Part shown: piece after piece, positions 57,137-64,000 of the stretch
Numbering within the stretch: the first letter of the stretch is position 1
Layout of the letters: the number at the start of each line of letters is the position of its first letter
Origin: Nannocystis pusilla
GTDB lineage: Bacteria; Myxococcota_A; Polyangia; Nannocystales; Nannocystaceae
DNA: 64,000 bases
Assembly (NCBI RefSeq): GCF_026626665.1
Contig: NZ_JAPNKE010000002.1
Location: 3,945,168-4,009,167 of the forward strand
Reading direction: 5' to 3'
The notes under the pieces: generated by a model
Told to the model about the DNA's origin: nothing
Seen by the model: only the letters and a program-made list of their open reading frames with translations
The model's database searches: none
Made by a program: the position numbers and the translations under genes

Positions 57137-57139
57137 TCA

Positions 57140-59618
57140 TCACATCAAGGCCCCCCACGTGCGCCAGAACCACCGCTCGACGCGGCGCACCCCGGCGGTC
57201 CAGACCCGGCGGTTGACCTTGCCGCGCTTCCAGCTGGCGCGGGCCTGCTCACCGGCCTTGCCGCGGATCCACTCGTGGGCGAAGCCCAGGTTGAAGTAGA
57301 AGGTGCGCGGGCGCATGGCCAGGATGCCGCCGTTGATGTCGTCGGAGCGGGTGAACCACTGCTCGTTCAGCAGGTTCTTGACGCCGACCGTCGCCTCGAG
57401 CCGCCAGCCCGCGGGCAAGCTGGCGCGGTAGCCGAGCCACGCGCCCATCAGCGTGTAGGCCGGCATGGTCCCGACCTCGCCGGTCGCGCGCGGCGCGTCC
57501 CAGTTGGCGTAGTCGGTGTACTGCTTGTCGACGAACTCGACCTTGGTGCCGACGCGCAGGCCGAACGGCGCCTCGTAGCTGGCCGAGCCCCACACCTCGT
57601 GCGCCGGGTACCACGGCATGCGGTTGCCGGTGTAGAGGTCGCGCAGCACCCGGCTGCCGTTGTACGCGTAGCCGACGTTGAGCTCGAGCCCGTCGACCTT
57701 CTCCCACACCTCGCCGGGCAGCCACTCGAGGTCGACCTCGGCGCCGTAGGTGTGCGCCGCCGGGATGATGTCGATCGCGTTCTCGCCCTCGTCGCGCAGG
57801 TTGTTGAAGTAGCGGTACCAGCCGTCGACGGTCGCGTACACCCCGCCGAGCTCCATCAGCTTCACGCCGGCCTCGACGGTGTCGGCCAGCTCGGGCTTGA
57901 TGAAGCGCAGCGCCCGGCCCATCGCCTCGCCGGGGTTGATCGGCTGGATCGCCCCCGACAGGTAGCTCGGGGCCCCGAACGAGCGCCCGTAGCCGAGGTA
58001 GAGCCCGACGTGGTCGCCGCCGTACCACACCGACGCCGCCGGCAGCGGCCCGCCGTACAGCGGCCGCGGGTAGCTCAGGCCCTCGAGCACGTTGTAAAAG
58101 CTCTGCTTGGTCAGCTCGAGGCGCACGCCGGCGGTCAGCACCAGCTTGGTGTCGAGCAGGTAGATCTTGTCCTCGAGGTACAGGGAGTAGCCGCCGATCC
58201 GGCCGTCGAAGCAGCGCAGCGCGTTGGGCGAGCCCTCCGGCAGGATGGTGCCGCGCGGGCACACGCGCGTCGCCGTCGGCCTCGAGCTTGTCGCCGGGGC
58301 GGTCGGGGAACTCGACGCGGAAGCCGCGGATCCGCGCCGTCTCGAACACCCCGCGGGTGCCGATCGAGAGGTCGTGGAAGCCGCCGCGGTGGCGCACGCG
58401 GAACGCGTAGCGCGGCTCGATGCCGACCACGTCGAACGCCCGCGGCTGCACGAGCAGGAAGGTCGGCGCCGCGCCGAGGTTGCGGTCCTCGTTGGTCGCC
58501 TGGACCACGCGCCGCAGCGTGTGGCTGTAAAACGCGATCACCTGCAGCTCGTGCTCGGCCTTGGGCCGCCAGTGCAGCTTGAGGCTCGTGCCCTCGCGGT
58601 GGCCGTTGAAGGTGTCGTACGGGCGGTTGCTGGTGAACCGGTCCTTCGCGTAGGTCTCGGAGTCGACGCCGCCCGGCAGGTTGGTCTTCTCCCAGAACAG
58701 GTGCGTGCTCGACAGCAGCTCGAGCCGCTTCGTCACCGGCACCGCGAACTTGACGATCCCGCCGTGGCTCTGGAACTCGCTGTGCTCGCGGTACGTCTTG
58801 CCGAACCGCGGCGCGTACTCGACGTACACGCCGATGCCCTTATGCGTGCCGCCGTACGAGGCCGCCGCGCCGGCGTCGCCGAACTGGTCCGACTGGGCGA
58901 ACACCGACACCGTCGGGTTCTTCGGGATCGGGTGCGACACCATGTTGAACACGCCGCCCGACGTCCACGGCCCGAAGCGCACCGACGAGCCGCCGCGCAC
59001 GGTGTCGACGCGGGCGATCTGGAACAGCGACAGCGGGAACAGCACCATCGACGGCGCGCCGTACGGCGCCGGCGCCACCGGCACCTCGTCGAGCAGCACC
59101 GTCGCCTGCTCCGACAGCCGCGGGTCGGCGCCGCGGACCGCGAGGTTCAGCTTGGTCGCCGACGTCGACAGCCCCGACGCGCCCTCGACCGCGCGCACCC
59201 CCGGGACCTTGTCGAGCAGCTCGGCCACCCCGCTCGCGCCCTGGGCCTTCGCCTGGTCGACGTCGACCACCTGCCGCCCGCCCGCGTGGCGGTGGGCGTC
59301 GACCCGGCTCGAGCGGCCGAGCAGGTCGGTCGTGACCTCGATGTCGCGCGACTCGCCCGGCAGCAGCTCGCCGCCGCTCGCCGCCGGCGGCTCCACCGGG
59401 GGCGCGCCGGGGCCCGCCGCCGCGCCCGCCTCGGCCGCTTCGGCGGCCTCGCCCTCGCCTGGCTCTTCGGCCATGCTCTTCGGGGCAGGTCCCTTGGAGA
59501 ATGTCCAATCGGGCCTGTCCCCTGGGGCAGGTACGTCCGGCGCCGCGTCCGGCCCGTCGTACCCGCGCGGGTCGGCCGCCAGCAGCAGGGCGAGCAGTTG
59601 GAGCGCGAGCGACGACAC
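57140..59618 (-). CDS. TonB-dependent outer-membrane receptor, FecA-like (frameshifted)
   Basis: About 826 residues from GTG 59618; a shift near 58262 joins the two halves. After a signal-like start and a ~90-residue Ala/Glu/Pro region, the plug domain is clear (AQGASGVAELLDKVPGVRAVEGASG, KLNLAVRGADPRLSEQATVLLDEVPVAPAPYGAPSMVLFPLSLFQIARVDTVRGGSSVRFGPWTSGGVFNMVS). Then a 22-strand-type barrel with aromatic girdles, including LELNVGYAYNGSRVLRDLYTGNRMPWYPAHEVWGSASY and NLLNEQWFTRSDDINGGILAMRPRTFYFNLGFAHEW. Closest in style to FecA/ferric-siderophore receptors. A ~40-residue basic tail after the final strand is unusual. It lies 6 bp after a surface lipoprotein gene and upstream of PepSY; a Fur-like site precedes the unit. 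Confidence 0.9.
59472..59531. repeat. 14-bp hairpin family array inside a CDS, five nodes
   Basis: CATG 59472, CAGG 59486, AATG 59500, CCTG 59514 and CAGG 59528, in the linker region near the N-terminus of the TonB receptor. Confidence 0.88.
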
Positions 59619-59624
59619 GACGGC

Positions 59625-60797
59625 TCAGGGCACGACGACGGCCGTGGCCCCGCGGATCCGCAGGCTGCGAGCGGGATCGGTGAACAGCGGCCCGAGCTCG
59701 TCGTGCACCGCGAACTTCCACGACCCCGGCGACTCGGCGGTCGGCTCGGTGATCTTGTAGACCGTGCCGCCGATGCCGACGCCGTACAGCGCGCCCTGGA
59801 CGCGCGCCAGGCCCTCGATCTCGGAGCCGGCCGGGATATCGTCGATGTACGGCCCGTACGCGCGCGGCTCCGGCAGCTCGCCGGTCGCCGCGACCCGCAG
59901 CAGCTCGTGGCGACCCGCGGGGAACGTCTCGGACATCTCGCCGCGGACCAGCGCGAGCACGTCGCCGCCTGGCCCCGGCGCCATGTCCCCGGAGACACCC
60001 ACCTTCTCCTCGAACTCGGCGTGGACCGAGCAGATCGGCGCGCAGGCGTAGTACACCGGGTCCTGGCTGATGTCGCTCGGCAGCACGCAGTGCTTGGGCG
60101 CGGCCAGGAACGCGGGGTCGAGCAGGAACAGCGCGCCGCGGGCGTCGAGGCCGTTGCCGGGCTTGCCGGCCGAGCCGGCGAACAGCGAGTCACCGACGAA
60201 CTCGAGCCCGGTCATGCTCTGGCGCCAGTAGCAGGCGTCGGTCGCCGGGTCCTTCACGTCGCCGTACTTGAAGGCGTAGCGGACGCTCTCGACGCGGTTG
60301 TCGGCGCGCGTCCAGTCGGGCACACCGAGGGTCATCAGCCCCCACTCGTCGTTGAGTGGGTCGTAGCTGAGGCCCCACAGCCCCTTGTCGGGGTGCCAGG
60401 CCAGGTCGCGCACGGTGAAGCGCAGCAGCGACGTGTCGGCCAGCGAGATCGGGCCCATCTTGTCGTCGAGCCACAGGTTGCCGAGCTTGGCCAGGCAGCC
60501 GCCCGCGTCGCACGGCTTCGACGGGTCGTACAGGTACAGCGCGTTGCCGACGAACCGGCCCTTGTCGTCGAGCGGGAAGTTGGACTGGAAGTTGGCCCCG
60601 CCGTCGGTCGGCTTGGTGTTGACGATCAGCATCAGCTCGCCGCGGAGCGGCTGGTCTTCGGGACAGCCTTCACAGAGGTCGACCTCCGGCGGCAGCCCGT
60701 CGCCCTCGTACGTGTCCGGCTGCATCGGCTCGAAGCCCACGCAGCCCCACGTGACCGTCGCCGTGCCGGCGAGGGCAATATTGAAAATCGTTTTCAT
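59625..60797 (-). CDS. lipoprotein partnering the TonB receptor, beta-propeller-like
   Basis: 390 residues from ATG 60797, lipobox TVTWGC. The mature protein has a CEGCPEDQ segment and then repeated blade-like phrases with Asp/Gly turns (LLRFTVRDLAWHPDKGLWGLSYDPLNDEWGLMTLG, SMTGLEFVGDSLFAGSAGKPGNGLDARGALFLLDP, SEIEGLARVQGALYGVGIGGTVYKIT), a pattern of beta-propellers. It has seven or eight cysteines. First gene of the minus-strand run; a Fur-like box lies upstream, and the receptor starts 6 bp after its stop. It probably captures the receptor ligand at the cell surface or in the periplasm. I know no exact family. Confidence 0.75.
   Translation of the reverse strand: MKTIFNIALAGTATVTWGCVGFEPMQPDTYEGDGLPPEVDLCEGCPEDQPLRGELMLIVNTKPTDGGANFQSNFPLDDKGRFVGNALYLYDPSKPCDAGGCLAKLGNLWLDDKMGPISLADTSLLRFTVRDLAWHPDKGLWGLSYDPLNDEWGLMTLGVPDWTRADNRVESVRYAFKYGDVKDPATDACYWRQSMTGLEFVGDSLFAGSAGKPGNGLDARGALFLLDPAFLAAPKHCVLPSDISQDPVYYACAPICSVHAEFEEKVGVSGDMAPGPGGDVLALVRGEMSETFPAGRHELLRVAATGELPEPRAYGPYIDDIPAGSEIEGLARVQGALYGVGIGGTVYKITEPTAESPGSWKFAVHDELGPLFTDPARSLRIRGATAVVVP
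59968..59999. repeat. 14-bp hairpin family, three nodes inside a CDS
   Basis: CCTG 59968, CATG 59982 and CACC 59996 in the lipoprotein gene. A single GCTG 60650/CAGC 60664 hairpin encodes the CPEDQ part. Confidence 0.7.
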
Positions 60798-60873
60798 TTT
60801 TGGGGTTCTGTAGCACCGCAGTCCCCGGGGTCAAGCAGGTAAGTCTCCCCAAGAGACAGGAAACAAATGACCT

Positions 60874-60900
60874 TGCAAATGATTTTCCTTTTCATTATGA
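60874..60900. promoter_or_regulatory. Fur-box-like site in divergent promoter
   Basis: A strongly AT-rich stretch containing AAATGATTTTCCTTTTCAT resembles the NATWAT-type hexamer series of Fur boxes. A second, TGAAAA-TCG-TTTTCA inverted repeat, lies at about 60782-60796 within the first codons of the minus-strand lipoprotein. The 143-bp gap serves two diverging genes, and such AT-rich DNA is rare in this window. Confidence 0.55.
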
Positions 60901-60940
60901 CCGGCGCCGTTCGCTCCCAAGCGTCCATCAGGAGACTTTC

Positions 60941-62198
60941 ATGCGCCTGCGCAGCCTTCCCCTACTCGCCCTCTCGCTCGGTCTCGCCGCCTGCCCCGGC
61001 AACGAATCGGAGACGGACGGCACCACCGACGCCACGACGACCGAGCCGACCACCGACGGGCCGGCGACCGAAGGCACCCAGACGGCGGGGCCCACGACCA
61101 CCGAGGACGAGCCGACCGCCGGGACCACCGGCGAGCCCGGCGGCGACCTGAACCCGCACACCCTCGGCGACCACGCCAGCCAGGCCTGCAAGGACGCCAT
61201 GACCGGGGCCGCGACCTTCCTCGCCGCCACCGCCGACGCCGACGCCGCCGCCGCCACCACCGCCTACACCGACGCCCTCAAGGTCTACGTGCAGGCGCTC
61301 GACACCGCCAACATGCGCGACGACGACAGCGCCATCACGGCCGCCCTGGCCACCGGTGACGGCCCCGGGGCCGCGCTCGCCGAGGGCCACCTGTACACCA
61401 GCCTGATGTTCCAGCGCGGGCCAACCTCTCGGCCGTCGAGACCGGCGCCGAGGACAAGTACGCCGCCTGGGACGAGGCCCACTGCGTGTGGGACGGCGCC
61501 CTGCGCAGCCTCGCCGAGCGGGCCCAGGCCGAGGGCTGGGAGGGCGCCGGCGACCCGATGATCGCCGACATCGACGCCGCCTTCGCCGCCGGCCACGACG
61601 GCATCAGCGGCGAGCCCCCGGCCACCGCGATCGACGACTGGCGGATCCCCCGAACAAGCAGATCATCGAGAAGACCCTGTTCCGGGCCGCCCACCGCGAC
61701 ATCGTCGGTCAGGCGATCGGCGCCACCATGGCCGCCGACACCGCCCTGGCCGCCCGCGCGCTCGGCGTGTTCGGCCTCGTGCGCGACCGCCTGGAGGGCC
61801 GCAACACCCCCGGCATCGCCGTCATCGAGGGCATGCTGGCCGGCGACCCGGCGATGATCAGCGGCACGCTGATCGCCATCGAGATGGACAAGGCGTTCGC
61901 CAAGCGCACCCGCAACTACGCCGACCAGGCGTTCGGCGAGGGCCTCGGGATCCCGCCGAGCTACAAGGGCGCGGTCGAGGGGCGCACCTACGCCAAGCTC
62001 ATCGTCGCCGGGATGAAGTCGGCGATGATGAACACCGAGGCCTACCTCGCCGACTGGGACACCTACGCCGAGCTGGTGCGCACCGGCGAGGACGAGGCGG
62101 CGGCCATGGAGGTCAGCCAGCGCCTGATCGACGCCACCTGCGCGTACCAGACCGCGCTCGGAATCGCTGCCTGCACCGGCAGCGATGACGAGATGTAG
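60941..62198 (+). CDS. lipoprotein with Thr-rich linker and helical domain (two frameshifts)
   Basis: About 418 residues from ATG 60941 with AGGAGA upstream. Lipobox LGLAAC, Thr/Glu/Pro linker, then an all-helical domain of ~330 residues: QACKDAMTGAATFLAAT ... YVQALDTANMRDDDSAITAAL, then (after a shift near 61425) EDKYAAWDEAHCVWDGALRSLAERAQAEG, then (after a shift near 61650) NKQIIEKTLFRAAHRDIVGQAIGATM ... GMKSAMMNTEAYLADWDTYAEL. Repeated His/Glu-bearing helices (FRAAHRDIV, WDEAHCVWDGAL) could bind metal. It lacks the GxHxxE motif of imelysins. Divergent from the TonB operon across the Fur-like site, so probably iron-regulated. No family assigned. Confidence 0.7.
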
Positions 62199-62225
62199 CC
62201 CGTCAGCGCAATATGGCCGCACTGC

Positions 62226-62642
62226 ATGGCCGAGATTTTTTCCGGGTTCAGCGAGTTCGGCCGCGTGTTGGCCGACTACATCACGCGTGAGACCGCCGTG
62301 CGCGGGGCGGTGCTCAGCGACGACCAGGGCGACGCCGTCGACCTCGTCTTCGACGAGGCCCGCACCACCGCCCTGGAGGTCCAGATCCTCGGCGCCCAGC
62401 TCGACCGGGCCGCCGAGCGGCTGACTTCATGGTTCCAAGATCGCGGCCGAGGCCACTGTGAGATCTTGATTGAGGCAAGTCACGGCCGCCTCTGCTGCGC
62501 GTTCGTCGGCGGCGCCTACGTCCTGGCGATCGTCTCGGAGCCCGCCCAGGGGGACGACGAGGCCCGCGCCGCCGAGGCCGAACGCGTGCTCGCGGGCTTC
62601 CGGGACCTGCGCCGGGACATCGAGGCGCTCCTGCAGGCCTGA
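62226..62642 (+). CDS. Roadblock/LC7-like small protein
   Basis: 138 residues. Helix-strand order with VLADYITRETAVRGAVLSDDQGDAVDLVF, then a long helix (VQILGAQLDRAAERLTSWF), two strands (HCEILIEASHGRLCCAFVGGAYVLAIVSEP) and a C-terminal helix, the order of Roadblock/LC7 domains that act as MglB-like GTPase regulators or scaffolds. The resemblance is in the pattern only; there is no strict motif for this family. It starts 28 bp after the previous gene's stop, so cotranscription is possible. No partner GTPase is in the window. Confidence 0.55.
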   Translation: MAEIFSGFSEFGRVLADYITRETAVRGAVLSDDQGDAVDLVFDEARTTALEVQILGAQLDRAAERLTSWFQDRGRGHCEILIEASHGRLCCAFVGGAYVLAIVSEPAQGDDEARAAEAERVLAGFRDLRRDIEALLQA

Positions 62643-62780
62643 CGGCGGTCGCTGCGGGGGGCGGCGCGCGACCTTGACGCAAGGTCACATGTTGCGCGCC
62701 ACACCTGCTGCGCCGCCGCCGTCCAGGCGTGGCACACTGCGGGCGCGTGGCCCCGGCCCGGAAGGAGCCCAGTTTTACCC

Positions 62781-63095
62781 ATGGCGACCCACATCACTGA
62801 AGAGTGCATCAACTGCGGCGCGTGCGAGCCGGAGTGCCCCAACGAGGCGATCTCGGAGGGCGACGACCGGTATGTCATCGACCCCAACCTCTGCACCGAG
62901 TGCGTCGGGTTCCACGATTACGAGGCCTGCCAGGCCGTGTGCCCGGTCGAGTGCTGCGTCCCCGACCCCGAGCGCCGCGAGAGCGAGGAGACCCTGCTCG
63001 AGCGCGCCCGCAAGCTCCACCCCGAGAAGAGCTTCCCCGCGGTCGCCGACCTGCCCAACGACCTGAGCCGGTTCCGCAGCGCGAAGAAGAAGTGA
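62781..63095 (+). CDS. 2[4Fe-4S] ferredoxin (YfhL/Chromatium type)
   Basis: 104 residues, ATG 62781 with AAGGAG upstream. Two cluster motifs: CINCGACEPECP and CTECVGFHDYEACQAVCP, the second with the longer C-x2-C-x8-C-x3-C spacing of YfhL/Chromatium-type ferredoxins, followed by an extra CC. The C-terminal ~35 residues are charged (ESEETLLERARKLHPEKSFPAVADLPNDLSRFRSAKKK). A low-potential electron carrier in the cytoplasm, possibly for radical-SAM or biosynthetic enzymes. Followed by a clear terminator, so a one-gene transcript is likely. Confidence 0.95.
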   Translation: MATHITEECINCGACEPECPNEAISEGDDRYVIDPNLCTECVGFHDYEACQAVCPVECCVPDPERRESEETLLERARKLHPEKSFPAVADLPNDLSRFRSAKKK

Positions 63096-63137
63096 GCCCT
63101 CGCGGCCGCTCGTAATCCTGACAACCTGACCACACGA

Positions 63138-63161
63138 GAGCGGCGCCCTGCGCCGCTCTTT
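63138..63161 (+). terminator. intrinsic terminator after the ferredoxin gene
   Basis: GAGCGGCGC at 63138-63146 pairs with GCGCCGCTC at 63150-63158 around CCT, followed by TTT. Confidence 0.8.
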
Positions 63162-63551
63162 GCGTTAGGTCGCGCCGTCGCGGCGGCCTCGCGACGAAGC
63201 GGCGCACGTGCCCTCCCCTGCGGCCGACCCGAAGCTCGTCGTGCGCGCGTCGCTTGCTGGGAAGGCGTCCGCCCCGCCTCGCGCGTCGCTCGGGTCGGCA
63301 CGCGTCCGACTCGCCTCGCGTCACGGCTCGCCGCCTCGCTGCCGCGAGCAGTTCGGGCGGGTGCATCACCTCTCCGGCGAGCGCGGCGCTCCCCTGGTGC
63401 GCGCGGGTCGTCGAGCCCTGCCGCGAGCGAGGGCCCGGCGGGCCGGATCGGCCCTGCGTGAGCCGTCTCCACGGCGACGGGCGGCGATCGTCGGCGGGTC
63501 CGAACCAGGGCCCTGACATTCGCCGCCGCCCCGGGGACACTCTCGCCAGCA
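63162..63551. other. 390-bp intergenic region
   Basis: GC-rich, between the ferredoxin terminator and the last gene. No gene or repeat of the 14-bp family recognised. Confidence 0.35.
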
Positions 63552-64000
63552 GTGACGACCGAGCCCGCTCCCGCGCCGACCGCAGCGCCCGCCTCCGGGC
63601 GTCCGTGGCTGCGCGTCGGCCTGTCGCTGGTGATCACCGGCCTCGCCCTGTGGCTGGTCCAGCGCCAGCTCGATCCGGTGCCGGACGCGCTCGAGATCGC
63701 CGCCTGGGGTCTGCCCGCCTACCTCGCCACCCTGCTGCTGTACGCCTTCCTGCGCTCCGCCCGGTGGTGGTTCCTCGTCAGGCCTCTGGGGCAGGTGCGC
63801 TTCGGCGACGTCATGCTCGTAGGTCTCGCCGGCGCGCTGTGGATCGTCGCCTTGCCGTGGCGGCTCGGCGAGCTGGTGCGGCCGGCCCTGCTCGCGCGGC
63901 GCAGCGGCATCCCGGCCAGTCGCTGCTCGGCACCGTCGCCATCGAGCGCGTCGTCGACGGCCTGTGCGTGTGCGCGGCCTTCTTCGTCGCGGCCGCCGGC
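63552..64000 (+). CDS. flippase-like / lysylphosphatidylglycerol-synthase transmembrane protein (partial, frameshifted)
   Basis: Truncated by the end of the window. From GTG 63552: a Pro/Ala-rich start, a helix (RVGLSLVITGLALWLVQRQLD), a second (WGLPAYLATLLLYAFLRSARWWFLVRPLG) and a third (VMLVGLAGALWIVALPWRLGELVRPALLARR). The conserved PWRLGELVRP (PxRxGE) is a hallmark of the UPF0104/LPG-synthase TM family. A one-base shift at about 63914 then gives QSLLGTVAIERVVDGLCVCAAFFVAAAG, also typical (ERxxDG). Members flip or transfer lipids in the inner membrane; substrate unknown. Confidence 0.82.
   Translation, partial: MTTEPAPAPTAAPASGRPWLRVGLSLVITGLALWLVQRQLDPVPDALEIAAWGLPAYLATLLLYAFLRSARWWFLVRPLGQVRFGDVMLVGLAGALWIVALPWRLGELVRPALLARRSGIPASRCSAPSPSSASSTACACARPSSSRPP

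Noticed and set aside
60941..62198. Imelysin-family iron-regulated lipoprotein
   Set aside because: Context fits, but the GxHxxE signature is not present in any frame segment.
63208..63516. Small Ala/Arg-rich gene before the last CDS
   Set aside because: Composition is that of GC-rich noncoding DNA; open frames occur on both strands.

Overview
The window is very GC-rich, gene-dense DNA that looks like a large-genome myxobacterium (Myxococcota), most probably close to the Nannocystis/Plesiocystis group. The signs are many lipoproteins with long Thr/Ser/Gly/Glu linkers after the lipobox, Cys-rich surface lipoproteins, two Ser/Thr protein kinases (one with a huge low-complexity tail), an ECF sigma/TPR cassette, a J-like protein paired with an Hsp70, and an AgmX/PglI-like lipoprotein. 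The assignment is inference from gene content; there is no rRNA or phylogenetic marker run.

Layout. 1-7.4 kb: MBOAT/wax-synthase-like enzyme, a small Q-rich protein, an acidic nonapeptide-repeat lipoprotein, then a + strand cluster of ECF sigma factor, membrane/TPR protein, Cys-rich lipoprotein, envelope protein and small lipoprotein. 7.5-12.8 kb (minus): NuiA-like lipoprotein, aldo/keto reductase, AraC regulator, RlmH, RsfS. 13-17.7 kb: lipoprotein, prepilin peptidase, MscS channel, terpene-synthase-like protein. 18-24.4 kb (minus): membrane protein, J-like protein, Hsp70, SctJ-like lipoprotein, then a sigma factor and a PilZ protein. 24.6-29.7 kb: two lipoproteins, DNA polymerase III delta, RlmD-type rRNA methyltransferase, membrane protein. 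29.8-35.8 kb (minus): beta-oxidation genes (two acyl-CoA dehydrogenases, enoyl-CoA hydratase, hydroxyacyl-CoA dehydrogenase, thiolase). 36.1 kb: tRNA-Met with terminator. 36.5-43.7 kb: two Ser/Thr kinases and a V4R/PAS histidine kinase. 43.7-49.7 kb (minus): secreted pirin, acyl-AMP ligase-PlsC plus ACP, OmpA-type porin. 49.9-54.5 kb: ArsC-like protein, envelope protein, class V aminotransferase, two paralogous Cys-rich lipoproteins. 54.5-62.2 kb: a probable iron-regulated locus (ATP-grasp ligase, aminopropyltransferase-like enzyme, PepSY membrane protein, TonB-dependent receptor, lipoprotein; divergent lipoprotein) around a Fur-box-like site. 62.2-64 kb: Roadblock-like protein, ferredoxin, start of a flippase-like membrane protein.

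Two features run through the whole window. First, a very abundant short palindromic repeat: hairpins of consensus C[A/C]TGTCC-N4-GGACA[T/G]G that chain head to tail so that the CATG-like nodes fall exactly 14 bp apart, in arrays of up to seven nodes, at roughly 45-50 places between genes, across start codons and inside reading frames. I do not recognise it as a named element, and it is the most interesting thing here. Second, about half of the genes, including housekeeping ones, are split by apparent single-base shifts, mostly in G/C runs. This is best explained by uncorrected sequencing indels, so split genes are annotated as one CDS with the shift noted.
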